DNA from: an uncultured Fretibacterium sp.
GTDB lineage: Bacteria > Synergistota > Synergistia > Synergistales > Aminobacteriaceae
Assembly: GCA_946183145.1 (NCBI GenBank)
Contig: CAMGZM010000007.1
Location: 1 to 33,411, forward strand
Direction: 5' to 3'
Length of the DNA: 33,411 nt
Shown here: positions 7,701-15,431 of the stretch, piece after piece
Numbering within the stretch: position 1 is the stretch's first letter
How the letters are laid out: each line of letters opens with the position of its first letter
The notes under the pieces: generated by a model
Told to the model about the DNA's origin: nothing
Seen by the model: the letters and a program-made list of their open reading frames with translations, nothing else
Database searches by the model: none
Program-made: the position numbers and the translations under genes

Positions 7701-10100
7701 TCCGCTTGAGAGTGTTACGCTTGCGCCGGAAATGTCTTCTGACTCCGTAACCATCGCCGAGAATGCTCCGTCAGCACTTACTGTCTTGTACTGTGTGAAC
7801 GCCGTATCACTGAGAGTGTAGCGTGATTTGTCCGTGATTGAGTCATAAACCTCACCCGGTATTCTCACATGAACATCCTTAACGCCCGTTATGCTCCGTC
7901 CGCCAATATCGTTTGACTCTGATACGAGCTGTGTGAAGCGTGTTGCGACTCTCGCTGTTGGTGATGATACTGCGTCAAGACCCGCTGAAAGTAATTCTGA
8001 AGCTGTCTGCCCTGTTTCACCCGCATAAAATTCCGCCCATGTCATATTAGTTGTGGCGTAATAGTCGCTTGTTGTGAAACTTGCTGAAATGTCAACGTAT
8101 TTTTCATCGCTGAATGTTGCTGTATACGTTCCTGATTTGCTGTTTGCGATTGTGAGAACTCCGGCTGAATACGAGTAATCCGCGCTCGTTAGGGTCTGCC
8201 TGTTTCTTCTGTTGCCTCCCTCTGGAATGAATGTTACTGATGACAGGGAATAATTTGCGTCATTCGGAACGCCTGCGAATGTAAGATTTACCGGGATATT
8301 TGCGCCCGTCTTCACACTGCCCGAAACAGAAACATCCGCGCTTGTCTGATTCTTCAGGAACACATCGACGCTCAAAACGACATCGGGATTATCCTTTAGC
8401 ATGTACGTTATCTTTGTGATAGTTTTCCCGGCCATGTCGGATGTGTATTGATACCCGCGGCTGACTCCGTGAGGCTCTACAAATTCTTTCACCGATATTG
8501 CGAGATCTTTTGCCTGAAACCACAAATTATTATTGTGCCTCATGCCGTAAATTTTCCCGTCAGAAGTCTCAACGAGCGCGCCAAGGTAATATCTCGTATC
8601 CCTGTCTCCGCTGCCTAATGTTACGTCAACGCTTTCAATGTCGAGAACGTAATCTCCCCATACTCCAGGAGCTGAAACGGTGATTACTGCGTCTGAAACT
8701 TCTTGAGTCTCAGTTGCCATTTTCCCGAATGAGCCATCTGCGCTGACAATTTTATACTCGTCAAAAATATCACTGCTGAACGTATAGCGTGAGTCATTGC
8801 TGAGAAGGTTATAGACATCACCTGTCATTCTCACATGAACATCCTTAACGCCCGTAATGTTTCTTCCGCCAATATCGTTTGACTCTGATACGAGCTGTGT
8901 GAAGCGTGTTGCGACTCTCGCTGTCGGTGAACTCACTGCGTCAAGCCCGGCTGAAAGAAGATTTGCTGACGTTTCGCCGACCTCGCCCGCGTAAAATTCC
9001 GCCCACGTCATATTAGTTGTGGCGTAATAGTCGCTTGTCGTGAAACTCGCTGAGATGTCCGCGTAAATTTCGCTCGTGAATGTTGCTGTATATGTTCCTG
9101 CTTTGCACTCATTGAGCGTCAATACGTTTCCTGAATACGAGTAATCCGCGCTCGTGAGAGTCTGAGTGTCTGAGCGTCTGTTTCCGCCTTCTTTGAGGAA
9201 TGTTACGGACGAAATCACATAGCCCGCATCATTCGGCACGTCAGAGAACACGAGATTGACCGGGATATTTGTGCCTGTCTTGATGTCGCCTGAAACAGAA
9301 ATATCCGCGCTTGTGAGTTCCTTGAGGTAAATATTGAGATTGCTCAAAACTACATCGGGGTGATCTTTGAGCATGTATGTGATTTTTGTTACGGTTTTTC
9401 CTGAAAGATTTTTTGTGTACTCTGGGAATCTCTTTGTCCCGACTCCGTGAGGCTCAATGTAATTTTCATTCACTGTGAAAGCAATATCCGTGTTGCTCCA
9501 CAAATTATTATCGTGCCTCATGCCGTAAATTTCTCCGTCAGAAGTCTCAAGCAACGCGCCCAAGTAATAATCACAATACCTGTTTGCGCTCCCGATTGTT
9601 ATATCTGCGCTCGAAACGCTGAAAACGTAATGCCCCCATCTTGCGCTTGAACCTGTTGCGAGGCTCACACTTGCGCCGGACTCTGTTGCGTCTGTTGACT
9701 CGCTGATCATTTTCCCGAATGTCCCATCAGCGGAAACTTCTTTGTACTCGTCAAAACTTCCGTTGATTACGCTGTAACGTGAAGTATCTGCTAGTGAGTC
9801 GTAAACGTCCTGAGTCATTCGCACCTGAACAGCTTTAAGCCCGGTGATAGTTGTACCGTTGTCGCCTGACTCGCCCAAGAGTAATGGGAATCTCGCAAGG
9901 CCGTGCGTTGTCGGTGTGCTGATAGCGTCAAGCCCTGATGAAAGCAAATCTGCTGACGTTTTGCCGACTTCCCCGGCGTAAAATTCCGCCCACGTCATGT
10001 TTGTTGTTGCGTACACGTAAGAGTCTGAAGCGTAACTGACTCCCAAACTCAGCGAGAGCATGAGAGACAGCAGAAACAGTAAAATTCCTGCACGTTTCAT
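4764..10100 (-). CDS. Large repetitive secreted surface protein with Synergist-CTERM-like sorting tail
   Basis: A 1778-residue predicted surface protein. The ATG at 10100 is preferred over upstream in-frame starts because it has an AAGGAG site and opens directly into a signal peptide (MKRAGILLFL... to SYAS, about residue 25). Four tandem domains of about 320 residues follow, each opening with YATTNMTWAEFYAGE (residues about 30, 358, 680 and 1000). Each then has a conserved SSPT...TRFTQL block, a TSDGKIYGMRHNNNLW block and an immunoglobulin-like AGTYTATF strand. A unique region follows (about 1315-1530), then a Thr-Pro-rich linker (about 1530-1590) and another small domain. The tail is SSSGGCNFGMM, a hydrophobic helix and ARKK, resembling the Synergist-CTERM signal. 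The repeats recall proteins annotated with the Tp47 penicillin-binding-protein domain, but I cannot confirm that. The role may be adhesion, S-layer or binding (inference). Confidence 0.85.
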   Translation of the reverse strand: MKRAGILLFLLSLMLSLSLGVSYASDSYVYATTNMTWAEFYAGEVGKTSADLLSSGLDAISTPTTHGLARFPLLLGESGDNGTTITGLKAVQVRMTQDVYDSLADTSRYSVINGSFDEYKEVSADGTFGKMISESTDATESGASVSLATGSSARWGHYVFSVSSADITIGSANRYCDYYLGALLETSDGEIYGMRHDNNLWSNTDIAFTVNENYIEPHGVGTKRFPEYTKNLSGKTVTKITYMLKDHPDVVLSNLNIYLKELTSADISVSGDIKTGTNIPVNLVFSDVPNDAGYVISSVTFLKEGGNRRSDTQTLTSADYSYSGNVLTLNECKAGTYTATFTSEIYADISASFTTSDYYATTNMTWAEFYAGEVGETSANLLSAGLDAVSSPTARVATRFTQLVSESNDIGGRNITGVKDVHVRMTGDVYNLLSNDSRYTFSSDIFDEYKIVSADGSFGKMATETQEVSDAVITVSAPGVWGDYVLDIESVDVTLGSGDRDTRYYLGALVETSDGKIYGMRHNNNLWFQAKDLAISVKEFVEPHGVSRGYQYTSDMAGKTITKITYMLKDNPDVVLSVDVFLKNQTSADVSVSGSVKTGANIPVNLTFAGVPNDANYSLSSVTFIPEGGNRRNRQTLTSADYSYSAGVLTIANSKSGTYTATFSDEKYVDISASFTTSDYYATTNMTWAEFYAGETGQTASELLSAGLDAVSSPTARVATRFTQLVSESNDIGGRSITGVKDVHVRIPGEVYDSITDKSRYTLSDTAFTQYKTVSADGAFSAMVTESEDISGASVTLSSGASSTWGSYMLNITSIDITLSSGDENYYLGALAETSDGKIYGLRHNNNLWFSAGNIAFTVNGNYSEPHGVSRDYAYTSDLPGKTITRITYLLKDQPAKVLDCNIYLKPISTAAVSPSAEIYSGNNVPVAFTFTGLPEGVTYTLKALYSGTGRGRTAITDYTYSNNTLTVKGSLPAGRYQAIFETENYSDIGVVFTVNESYHYATTNMTWAEFYAGELGEPSADLYAAGLDAISSPTSRIATRFTQLTSESNDLGGRSITGVAAVQVRMNDTVYNTLSNDTRYTFSDESFDEYKEVSADGSFGAMLTEYHTQEGAAVTLTSPGTWGDYVMSVNSIDITLGSGDTRYYLGALVETSDGKIYAMRHNNNLWFNAKDLAISTAEFVEVHGVSRSYKYTSDMEGKTIKKITYMLKNLPDEVISCDVFLKLKTSASVSPVYETGCHAVMAGQNVEIPLSFSNVPSSADYSLSGVTFGTGRGRTAVTGCTMSGDVLTISGDVSEGTYTATFSDETYANISATINVFTTVATDKIISADKNAAGLMFLLTPAGVNDSTDAVLTAQNFVNATEYTSVDANYTENFTGASMIADSGFTLDVTLNGVPSGKRGILGFSKNLEITPAKIGSENFSAMSAKILALPDVAYGWRVPTESQLRDIGLAVVGVYPEGISRDITGYVSSGIRIDGSTITFTYGTVLVDREFTPSEEGKVYALSDEGEGTMSDGAYDGKITATWYVMTPANTPTPTPASDDTRPTPTPISGDTTPTPTPASGDTTPTPTPTPASGDPTPTPAPTPGTISNIVTPGRPAISLTDSRKADIRQALSLQSEKVSGATEVTELPSTAIKGTQTAASSDSVIYLPVIEVSEDKVYVFGVSLDKFAVNSPIFWNSNAVSISTGEFLSAADDDEAVIIMNDSGNEVATVPSNKHVNVAAYLEADKTYYPTITTTSSSTETGTEIGVGSSSGGCNFGMMIPVMLLGLGFIIARKK
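5344..5503. repeat. Hexanucleotide-based minisatellite encoding the Thr-Pro linker
   Basis: Runs of GGAGTC-type hexamers (minus-strand ACTCCG-like, coding Thr-Pro) are interleaved with TCGCCTGA-containing segments. They form about four higher-order units of roughly 36-42 bases encoding Thr-Pro runs separated by Ala-Ser-Gly-Asp-Thr. Units are multiples of three, so copy-number change alters linker length rather than frame. Confidence 0.85.
6140..10012 (-). repeat. Four tandem repeats of about 960-985 bp inside the surface-protein gene
   Basis: Copies begin near 10012, 9026, 8060 and 7100 and run to about 6140, each encoding one domain. Identity is uneven. A 60-base stretch is identical between copy 2 (8865-8924) and copy 3 (7899-7958), while copies 1 and 4 differ more. 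The pattern fits gene-internal duplication with partial recombination between the middle copies. Confidence 0.85.
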
Positions 10101-10140
10101 GAAAATACATCTCCTTGCTAAAAATATGGATTGTTCGGTA

Positions 10141-10169
10141 ATTAAAACATGCAAAGTTTGCAAAGTCAA
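10141..10169 (-). promoter_or_regulatory. Sigma-70-type promoter for the surface-protein gene, with palindrome in the spacer
   Basis: On the minus strand TTGACT (10169-10164), a 17-nt spacer and TTTAAT (10146-10141) lie about 40 nt before the ATG. The spacer contains the perfect 13-base palindrome TGCAAAGTTTGCA (10150-10162), which could be an operator. Confidence 0.6.
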
Positions 10170-10210
10170 ATTAATGTTGTGCGTGTGAGATTTGAACATG
10201 GCCGTTAAAG

Positions 10211-10239
10211 TTGACAGAATAAATTTTCACGTTTAGAAT
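10211..10239 (+). promoter_or_regulatory. Consensus promoter of the lysine (dap) operon
   Basis: TTGACA (10211-10216), exactly 17 bases, then TAGAAT (10234-10239). Transcription would start near 10246, giving a leader of about 220 nt before dapA that contains a small ORF and an intrinsic terminator. This is one of the best promoter matches in the window. Confidence 0.78.
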
Positions 10240-10278
10240 TTCCCGCAAATCCGAAAATTTAAGAAGGGAGCATAAATC

Positions 10279-10368
10279 ATGTCAGCAAAATTTTCATGTG
10301 TTGATATATTTGTTGCTTCCTGCGCGTCATTCCTCAAGATAAAACGTAATTGTGTCGTCTTGCCTTAG
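10279..10368 (+). CDS. Small leader ORF (29 codons) upstream of dapA, possible leader peptide
   Basis: ATG at 10279 follows AAGAAGGGAG at good spacing and opens 29 codons ending at TAG 10366-10368. The product has three Cys and ends in LKIKRNCVVLP; Lys codons 20 and 22 lie eight to ten codons before the stop. It starts about 33 nt after the predicted transcription start and ends 34 nt before a terminator hairpin, the layout of an attenuator leader peptide. The stop region can pair with the terminator loop and 3' arm. I recognise no family. It could also be an independent small protein, or chance; the strong ribosome binding site argues for translation. Confidence 0.5.
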   Translation: MSAKFSCVDIFVASCASFLKIKRNCVVLP

Positions 10369-10402
10369 TGAATGACGGTCTCATATTCCCGCATAAAATC
10401 AG

Positions 10403-10433
10403 CCGCTCATTTCCTAAGGTGGGCGGTTTTTTT
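10403..10433 (+). terminator. Intrinsic terminator in the dapA leader, candidate attenuator
   Basis: CCGCTCA (10403-10409) pairs with TGGGCGG (10420-10426), with one U-G pair, followed by seven T. It sits between the promoter and dapA, so it must be read through for the operon to be expressed. CTTGCCTTAG (10359-10368) can instead pair with CTAAGGTGGG (10414-10423), including three wobble pairs, which would break the 3' arm. Confidence 0.75.
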
Positions 10434-10466
10434 GTGCGTATTAATTCGTGAAAGGAAGATTATTTT

Positions 10467-11354
10467 ATGACAGACAAGCCCATTTTCAGAGGAGTCGCAA
10501 CAGCACTCATTACCCCGATGAATGAACGCGGAGTCGATTATGATTCGTTCGCAAAGGTTATCGACTGGCAGTGTGAGCAGGGCATTAACGCTCTTGTGAT
10601 TGCAGGGACTACGGGAGAAGGCTCGACTCTTGATGACGCTGAACACAAAGCGGTTGTAGATTTCGCCGTGAAGAGAATCGCGGGAAGGTGCGTAGTTATC
10701 GCCGCGACAGGTTCAAACGATACACGTTACGCCGTACAGCTCTCGAAATATTGCTGTGATGCAGGTGCTGACGCATTGCTTCTCGTTACACCGTACTACA
10801 ACAAGACGACTCAGGGCGGACTCATCAAGATGTACGAGACAATAGCAGACGCTTCATCAAAGCCCGTAATCCTCTACAACGTTCCTTCACGCACAGGGAT
10901 AAACATTGAGCCTGAAACCTACGAAAAATTATCGTATCACCCGAAAATCAACGGCATAAAAGAAGCAAACTCCAACATAAGCAAAATCGTGCACACAGCG
11001 CAGTTAGTCGGCAACAGAATGGATATATATTCCGGCAATGATGATCAGATTGTACCGATTCTCTCGATGGGTGGGCAGGGCGTAATCTCTGTGCTGTCGA
11101 ATCCTATGCCGCGTCAGACGATGGAAATATGCGAGAAATTTTTTGCCGGAGATGTCAAAGGAGCTGCGGAATTACAGTGCAAGTATCTTCCGTTGATTAA
11201 CGCGCTTTTCTGTGAGACAAATCCGATTCCCGTCAAGGCCGCAATGAGCGCGATGGGATTCTGCGAGGATTATTTGAGGCTTCCTCTTGTGCCGATGGAG
11301 AAAACGCACAGGGAGAAATTGTTTGCACTCATGAAAGAGCAGGGGGTAATTTAG
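10467..11354 (+). CDS. dapA: 4-hydroxy-tetrahydrodipicolinate synthase
   Basis: Condenses pyruvate with aspartate semialdehyde in the cytoplasm, the first committed step to diaminopimelate and lysine. It is a 295-residue TIM barrel of normal family length. It shows the GTTGEG substrate-binding loop (Thr-Thr about 48-49), YNVPSRTG with the catalytic Tyr about 137 and the carboxylate-binding Arg about 142, and NGIKEAN with the Schiff-base Lys about 165. ATG 10467 follows GGAAG. It is the first structural gene of the operon, behind the promoter at 10211 and the leader terminator, with dapB starting 3 nt after its stop. Lysine control may act through the leader (inference) and through allostery known for some family members. 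Confidence 0.97.
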   Translation: MTDKPIFRGVATALITPMNERGVDYDSFAKVIDWQCEQGINALVIAGTTGEGSTLDDAEHKAVVDFAVKRIAGRCVVIAATGSNDTRYAVQLSKYCCDAGADALLLVTPYYNKTTQGGLIKMYETIADASSKPVILYNVPSRTGINIEPETYEKLSYHPKINGIKEANSNISKIVHTAQLVGNRMDIYSGNDDQIVPILSMGGQGVISVLSNPMPRQTMEICEKFFAGDVKGAAELQCKYLPLINALFCETNPIPVKAAMSAMGFCEDYLRLPLVPMEKTHREKLFALMKEQGVI

Positions 11355-11357
11355 GTC

Positions 11358-12086
11358 ATGAAGATTATCATTAACGGCGCAGGGGGAAAAATGGGTAATA
11401 TCCTCGCTGACATGGCAGGACATGAAAACATTGCGGCTCTCGTTGACGTTGCGTTTACGACTGCTGACGGGAAATATCACGCGCTTGATGATTTTGGCGG
11501 TGAAGCTGATTGTGTTATCGACTTCAGCAATCATTCAGCGACTCAGGCCGTAACATCTTACTGTGTGAAAAGAAATTTGCCCGTCCTCATTGCGTCAACA
11601 GGACAGACAGAAAACGAGATGACTCTAATCCGTGAAGCCTCAGGGAAAATTCCCGTCTTCATTTCCCCGAATATGTCGGTAGGAGTTGCGTTAGTTGCTG
11701 ACATTGCAGAGAGAGTCGCAAAACTTTTCGGAGATTGCGATATTGAGATGATAGAGGCTCACCACAACCAGAAGTTAGACGTTCCCAGCGGAACAGCGTT
11801 AATGCTCGCAAAAAGACTTCAGGAAGCCCGCAAAGATTCAACGCTCAATATCGGCCGTCATGAGAACGGCAAGAGACCCGCGAACGAAATCGGTATACAC
11901 TCATTGCGTTACGGCTCAGAAGTCGGGACTCACGAGATAATTTTCTCGAACGGACTCGAAACCATAACGATACGTCATGACGCAAAGAACCGGGCATTGT
12001 TCGCGAACGGCGCATTATCGGCGGCAAAATGGCTCATCAATCAGAAGCCGGGACTCTACGGAATGAAGGACTATATAGCGGGGTAA
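11358..12086 (+). CDS. dapB: 4-hydroxy-tetrahydrodipicolinate reductase
   Basis: Reduces the DapA product with NAD(P)H in the diaminopimelate pathway. The N-terminal Rossmann fold carries GAGGKMG (about residues 7-13). The catalytic segment is [15 protein letters not shown], with His-His about 135-136 and Lys about 139, and the Ser-Gly-Thr anion loop. At 242 residues it is a little shorter than many DapB proteins (about 250-270), with a compact region after the cofactor domain. It starts 3 nt after dapA and ends 4 nt before dapH, so the three are surely co-transcribed. Confidence 0.97.
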   Translation: MKIIINGAGGKMGNILADMAGHENIAALVDVAFTTADGKYHALDDFGGEADCVIDFSNHSATQAVTSYCVKRNLPVLIASTGQTENEMTLIREASGKIPVFISPNMSVGVALVADIAERVAKLFGDCDIEMIEAHHNQKLDVPSGTALMLAKRLQEARKDSTLNIGRHENGKRPANEIGIHSLRYGSEVGTHEIIFSNGLETITIRHDAKNRALFANGALSAAKWLINQKPGLYGMKDYIAG

Positions 12087-12090
12087 CGTC

Positions 12091-12789
12091 ATGGAAGCGC
12101 ACGAAATCATAAAATTCATAGCAGACGCAAAGAAATCAACGCCCGTAAAAATATATCTCAAGGAAAAATCCCCGGTCGACTTCTCGCAGACTCACGCGAA
12201 AATTTTCGGTGCTTCCGACAAGATTATTTTCGGCGACTGGTCAGAGCTTCAGCCCGTAATAGAGTCTAACCGTCATAATATCGCTGACATTGTGATAGAA
12301 AACTCTTCACGTAACAGCGCGATTCCCCTGCTTGACCTGAAGGATATTCCCGCGCGAATCGAACCGGGCGCAATAATCCGGGACAACGCCGAAATCGGCA
12401 AAAATTCCGTCATAATGATGGGAGCTGTGATAAATATCGGTGCTGTTGTCGGTGAAGGAACGATGATAGACATGAACGCCGTGTTAGGAGGCCGCGCTAC
12501 TGTCGGCAAAAACTGCCACATAGGAGCAGGGGCGGTGCTTGCAGGCGTAATCGAACCAGCGTCAGCAAAACCAGTTGTTGTTGAAGATAATGTTCTTGTC
12601 GGTGCTAATGCTGTCGTGATTGAGGGCGTTAGAATCGGTGAAGGCTCTGTAGTTGCGGCGGGGGCGGTTGTGATTGAGGATGTCCCAGCCGGAAAAGTTG
12701 TAGCAGGATGCCCCGCAAGAGTCATAAAGGACAAAGACGATGCAACAACCCTGAAGACAGCGTTGCAGGAATCATTGAGGAAGATTTGA
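12091..12789 (+). CDS. dapH: 2,3,4,5-tetrahydropyridine-2,6-dicarboxylate N-acetyltransferase
   Basis: Acetylates tetrahydrodipicolinate with acetyl-CoA, which places this organism on the acetylase branch of the lysine pathway rather than the succinylase branch. The 232 residues fit the DapH (YkuQ-like) length. An N-terminal alpha/beta cap ([19 protein letters not shown]) precedes a left-handed beta-helix built of hexapeptide repeats from about residue 90 ([19 protein letters not shown], then [23 protein letters not shown]). The C-terminal [19 protein letters not shown] end is typical. It lies 4 nt after dapB and directly before the deacetylase gene. Confidence 0.95.
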   Translation: MEAHEIIKFIADAKKSTPVKIYLKEKSPVDFSQTHAKIFGASDKIIFGDWSELQPVIESNRHNIADIVIENSSRNSAIPLLDLKDIPARIEPGAIIRDNAEIGKNSVIMMGAVINIGAVVGEGTMIDMNAVLGGRATVGKNCHIGAGAVLAGVIEPASAKPVVVEDNVLVGANAVVIEGVRIGEGSVVAAGAVVIEDVPAGKVVAGCPARVIKDKDDATTLKTALQESLRKI

Positions 12790-12791
12790 CG

Positions 12792-13940
12792 ATGGGAATA
12801 AATTTTCTTTCTGAAGCTGAGAGTCTCAGGGAAAAACTTACGGAGATTCGCAAAGAATTTCACCGAATACCCGAAATCGGCGACAACGAATTTCACACGG
12901 CCGAATTGATTGAACACTATCTTGACATGGCCGGAATATCTCACAGGCGGGTAATCAGCACGGGCATAATCGCAAAGGTTGAAGGGAATTTGCCGGGGAA
13001 AAATTGCGCTGTACGTTCGGACATTGACGCACTGCCCATAACCGAGAATACTGGCTGTGATTTCGCGAGCCAGAATCCCGGAATGATGCACGCATGCGGC
13101 CATGACGTTCACATCACGGGGGCATTAGGCGCGGCGATGATTCTTCAGTCTCACAGGGACGAACTTCCCGGGACAGTAACATTTCTCTTTCAGCCCAACG
13201 AGGAAGGCGACGGCGGAGCAAAACGAATGATTGAGGCGGGATGTCTTGACGGTGTGAGCGCGGTTTTCGGCTGCCATGTTGACCCTGCATTGAAGGTCGG
13301 ACATGTCGGGATAAAGTACGGTGATTTTTACGCGGCTTCAGCAACGTGGGAATTAACGGTAATCGGCAAATCCTCACACGGCGCAATGAGGGATAAAGGC
13401 ATCGACAGCATAGAGGCGGCTTCTCACATTGTCCCGGAAATTTTGCGTATACCGGGCGGAGTCGTGAGTGCCGGGAAATTTCACGCGGGGACGGCGAATA
13501 ACATTCTCGCGGGAAAAGCTGAGTTAGCCGGAATAATACGCACATACGGACTCGAAAAACGTTCGGCCATGTGCAAAGAGCTTGAGAGAGTTTCTGCTGA
13601 CGTGGCAAAAAGATTCGGCGCAAAATCTCAATGCGTCATCACTGACTCTTGCGCGGGAATCGTCAACAACAACGACAAACTTACAGCACTATGCGAACAT
13701 TCAGCGCGTGAAACTTTCGGCAATGAACGAGTCGACATCATCACAAAGCCGTTATTCATCAGCGAGGATTTCGGCAATTACATTATGGCGAAAACAGGCT
13801 GCTTCTATCACGTAGGCGCGGAGTCTGAATATCCGTTGCACAGCGATAAATTTCTCCCGCCGCCTGACACAATAATTGCGGCCTCAGCAATGCACTCATC
13901 AACAGCATACAACTATAACAAGACAGGAGATAACGATTAA
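12792..13940 (+). CDS. M20D-family amidohydrolase, likely N-acetyldiaminopimelate deacetylase
   Basis: A zinc-dependent amidohydrolase of the M20D family, 382 residues. Metal-ligand motifs are HACGHD (about 100-105), FQPNEEG (Glu-Glu about 137-138) and LHSDKF near the C-terminus; the dimerisation domain has SSHGAMRDKGID. The ATG at 12792 is chosen over an in-frame start inside dapH (12708) because GAGGAAG lies 8 nt upstream and the family N-terminus (KEFHRIPEIG) begins soon after. Position just after dapH makes removal of the acetyl group from N-acetyl-diaminopimelate the likely role, as for Bacillus YkuR. Other M20D enzymes hydrolyse hippurate or N-acyl amino acids, so the exact substrate is inferred from context. 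No matching aminotransferase gene is present here. Confidence 0.88.
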   Translation: MGINFLSEAESLREKLTEIRKEFHRIPEIGDNEFHTAELIEHYLDMAGISHRRVISTGIIAKVEGNLPGKNCAVRSDIDALPITENTGCDFASQNPGMMHACGHDVHITGALGAAMILQSHRDELPGTVTFLFQPNEEGDGGAKRMIEAGCLDGVSAVFGCHVDPALKVGHVGIKYGDFYAASATWELTVIGKSSHGAMRDKGIDSIEAASHIVPEILRIPGGVVSAGKFHAGTANNILAGKAELAGIIRTYGLEKRSAMCKELERVSADVAKRFGAKSQCVITDSCAGIVNNNDKLTALCEHSARETFGNERVDIITKPLFISEDFGNYIMAKTGCFYHVGAESEYPLHSDKFLPPPDTIIAASAMHSSTAYNYNKTGDND

Positions 13941-14011
13941 TTGAGGACAATCACAGCGAAATGCACACGAGGAACGGCGGCACTTCATCACTTCATGACA
14001 GGAGAAAAATT

Positions 14012-15331
14012 ATGAGCAAAGTAATCACGGCAAAATTCGGCGGTACATCACTCGCGGACGCTTCACAGATTCGCAAAGTTGCTGAAATCATCAAGTCAAA
14101 TCCCGAAAGAAAATATGTCGTAGCTTCAGCACCGGGAAAAAGATTCAGCGATGACATAAAGGTTACAGATCTGCTTTACAGCTGCTATTCAGAGTTTGCA
14201 AAGGGCAATGAATATTCCGGTGTTCTGGCAAAAATCAAGGCTCGTTACGCTGACATAATCTCGGAGTTAGGGATAAATTTTGACATCACAGAAGAGATTG
14301 AAGCGATTGAGGACGAATTGAGACGATACCCCCCGGCGGATTACTTAGCGAGCAGGGGCGAATATCTTAACTCGAAAATTATTGCTCAGTTCTTGGGATG
14401 GCCGTTTGTTGACGCAGGAGAAGCAATATTTTTTGACGAGAACGGAATCTTTGACTCCGCGAAAACTTATCAGGCACTCGGCGAAAAACTGAAGGCATTA
14501 TCACACGCAGTAATCCCCGGCTTTTACGGCTCAATGCCCGACGGACAAATCAAAACTTTCTCGCGGGGAGGAAGCGACATAACAGGCTCAATCGTCGCAC
14601 GCTCAGTTAATGCTGACTTATACGAGAACTGGACAGACGTATCCGGGATGCTCAGCGCAGATCCGCGAATCGTCGACAAGCCAAAGCCTATAGAGTACAT
14701 CACGTACACAGAATTGCGCGAACTCTCGTACATGGGCGCAAGCGTACTTCATGAGGATGCTGTTTTCCCCGTTCGTACAGCAGGAATCCCCGTAAATATC
14801 CGAAACACAAATTCACCCGATGACGGCGGGACTCTCATTGCCGCGTCAATCCCTTCTGACGTAAAACGAAACCCCGTAACAGGAATCGCAGGCCGCAAAG
14901 GCTTCACGAGCATTAGAGTCGAGAAATCACAGATGAACGGGCAGACAGGATTCGGCGCAAGGCTGTTGTACATTTTCTCACGCAACGGAGTCCCCTTTGA
15001 GCATTGCCCGACTGGTATCGACACAATTAGCGTTGTCGTAAGCTCGTCAGCATTTGACGCAAAACGTGATGACATTCTCCGGGAAATCAAGAACGAATTA
15101 TCCCCGGACTTCATCACAATCGAGAAGAATCTAGCCGCGATTGCTGTTGTCGGCGAGGGTATGATAAGCGTTAAGGGAATGGCCGCAAAAGTCTTCACAT
15201 CACTTGCTGAAGCGGGAATAAATATCCGAATGATAGATCAGGGTTCTGACGAGCTGAATATCATAATAGGCGTTGACGAATCAGACTACGAGAAATCCAT
15301 AAAGGCACTATACGCCGCAATGATAAATTAA
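14012..15331 (+). CDS. lysC: Aspartate kinase
   Basis: Phosphorylates aspartate, the entry step to lysine, methionine and threonine. It has 439 residues: an amino-acid kinase domain followed by two ACT domains that normally sense lysine or threonine. Motifs are AKFGGTS (about residues 7-13), SRGEYLNS, SRGGSDITG (about 184-192), TDVSGMLSADPRIVD (about 207-221), and the C-terminal ACT stretch AVVGEGMISVKGMAAKVF. ATG 14012 follows CAGGAG at good spacing and is preferred over an in-frame start at 13961. It is the last gene of the dap operon, closed by the terminator at 15342. A divergent paralogue starts about 100 nt downstream. Confidence 0.95.
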   Translation: MSKVITAKFGGTSLADASQIRKVAEIIKSNPERKYVVASAPGKRFSDDIKVTDLLYSCYSEFAKGNEYSGVLAKIKARYADIISELGINFDITEEIEAIEDELRRYPPADYLASRGEYLNSKIIAQFLGWPFVDAGEAIFFDENGIFDSAKTYQALGEKLKALSHAVIPGFYGSMPDGQIKTFSRGGSDITGSIVARSVNADLYENWTDVSGMLSADPRIVDKPKPIEYITYTELRELSYMGASVLHEDAVFPVRTAGIPVNIRNTNSPDDGGTLIAASIPSDVKRNPVTGIAGRKGFTSIRVEKSQMNGQTGFGARLLYIFSRNGVPFEHCPTGIDTISVVVSSSAFDAKRDDILREIKNELSPDFITIEKNLAAIAVVGEGMISVKGMAAKVFTSLAEAGINIRMIDQGSDELNIIIGVDESDYEKSIKALYAAMIN

Positions 15332-15341
15332 GAATCACATG

Positions 15342-15368
15342 CCCCCTTCAAAGCGAGGGGGTTTTTTT
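15342..15368 (+). terminator. Intrinsic terminator of the dap-lysC operon
   Basis: CCCCCT (15342-15347), an 8-nt loop and AGGGGG (15356-15361), followed by seven T. It lies 10 nt after the lysC stop and separates the two aspartate kinase units. Confidence 0.88.
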
Positions 15369-15381
15369 CTGCCCTCACAGT

Positions 15382-15387
15382 TATAAT
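15382..15387 (+). promoter_or_regulatory. -10 element for the second aspartate kinase unit
   Basis: A perfect TATAAT lies 45 nt before the ATG at 15432, just after the dap operon terminator. There is no clear TTGACA at the right distance; the T-rich terminator tail occupies that place. It suggests separate transcription of the downstream unit. Confidence 0.45.
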
Positions 15388-15431
15388 TATTGTGTAAATC
15401 CCATGAAACTTTTTGTGAAGGAGTGATGATT

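Noticed and set aside
10246-10466. Lysine riboswitch before dapA
   Set aside because: The expected conserved core sequences and multi-helix layout of the L box are not visible; a leader-ORF attenuator fits better.
12273-13112. 279-codon minus-strand ORF over dapH and the deacetylase gene
   Set aside because: It is antisense to two strongly supported genes, and its Thr/Pro/Ala-rich translation reflects the codon pattern of the hexapeptide repeats.
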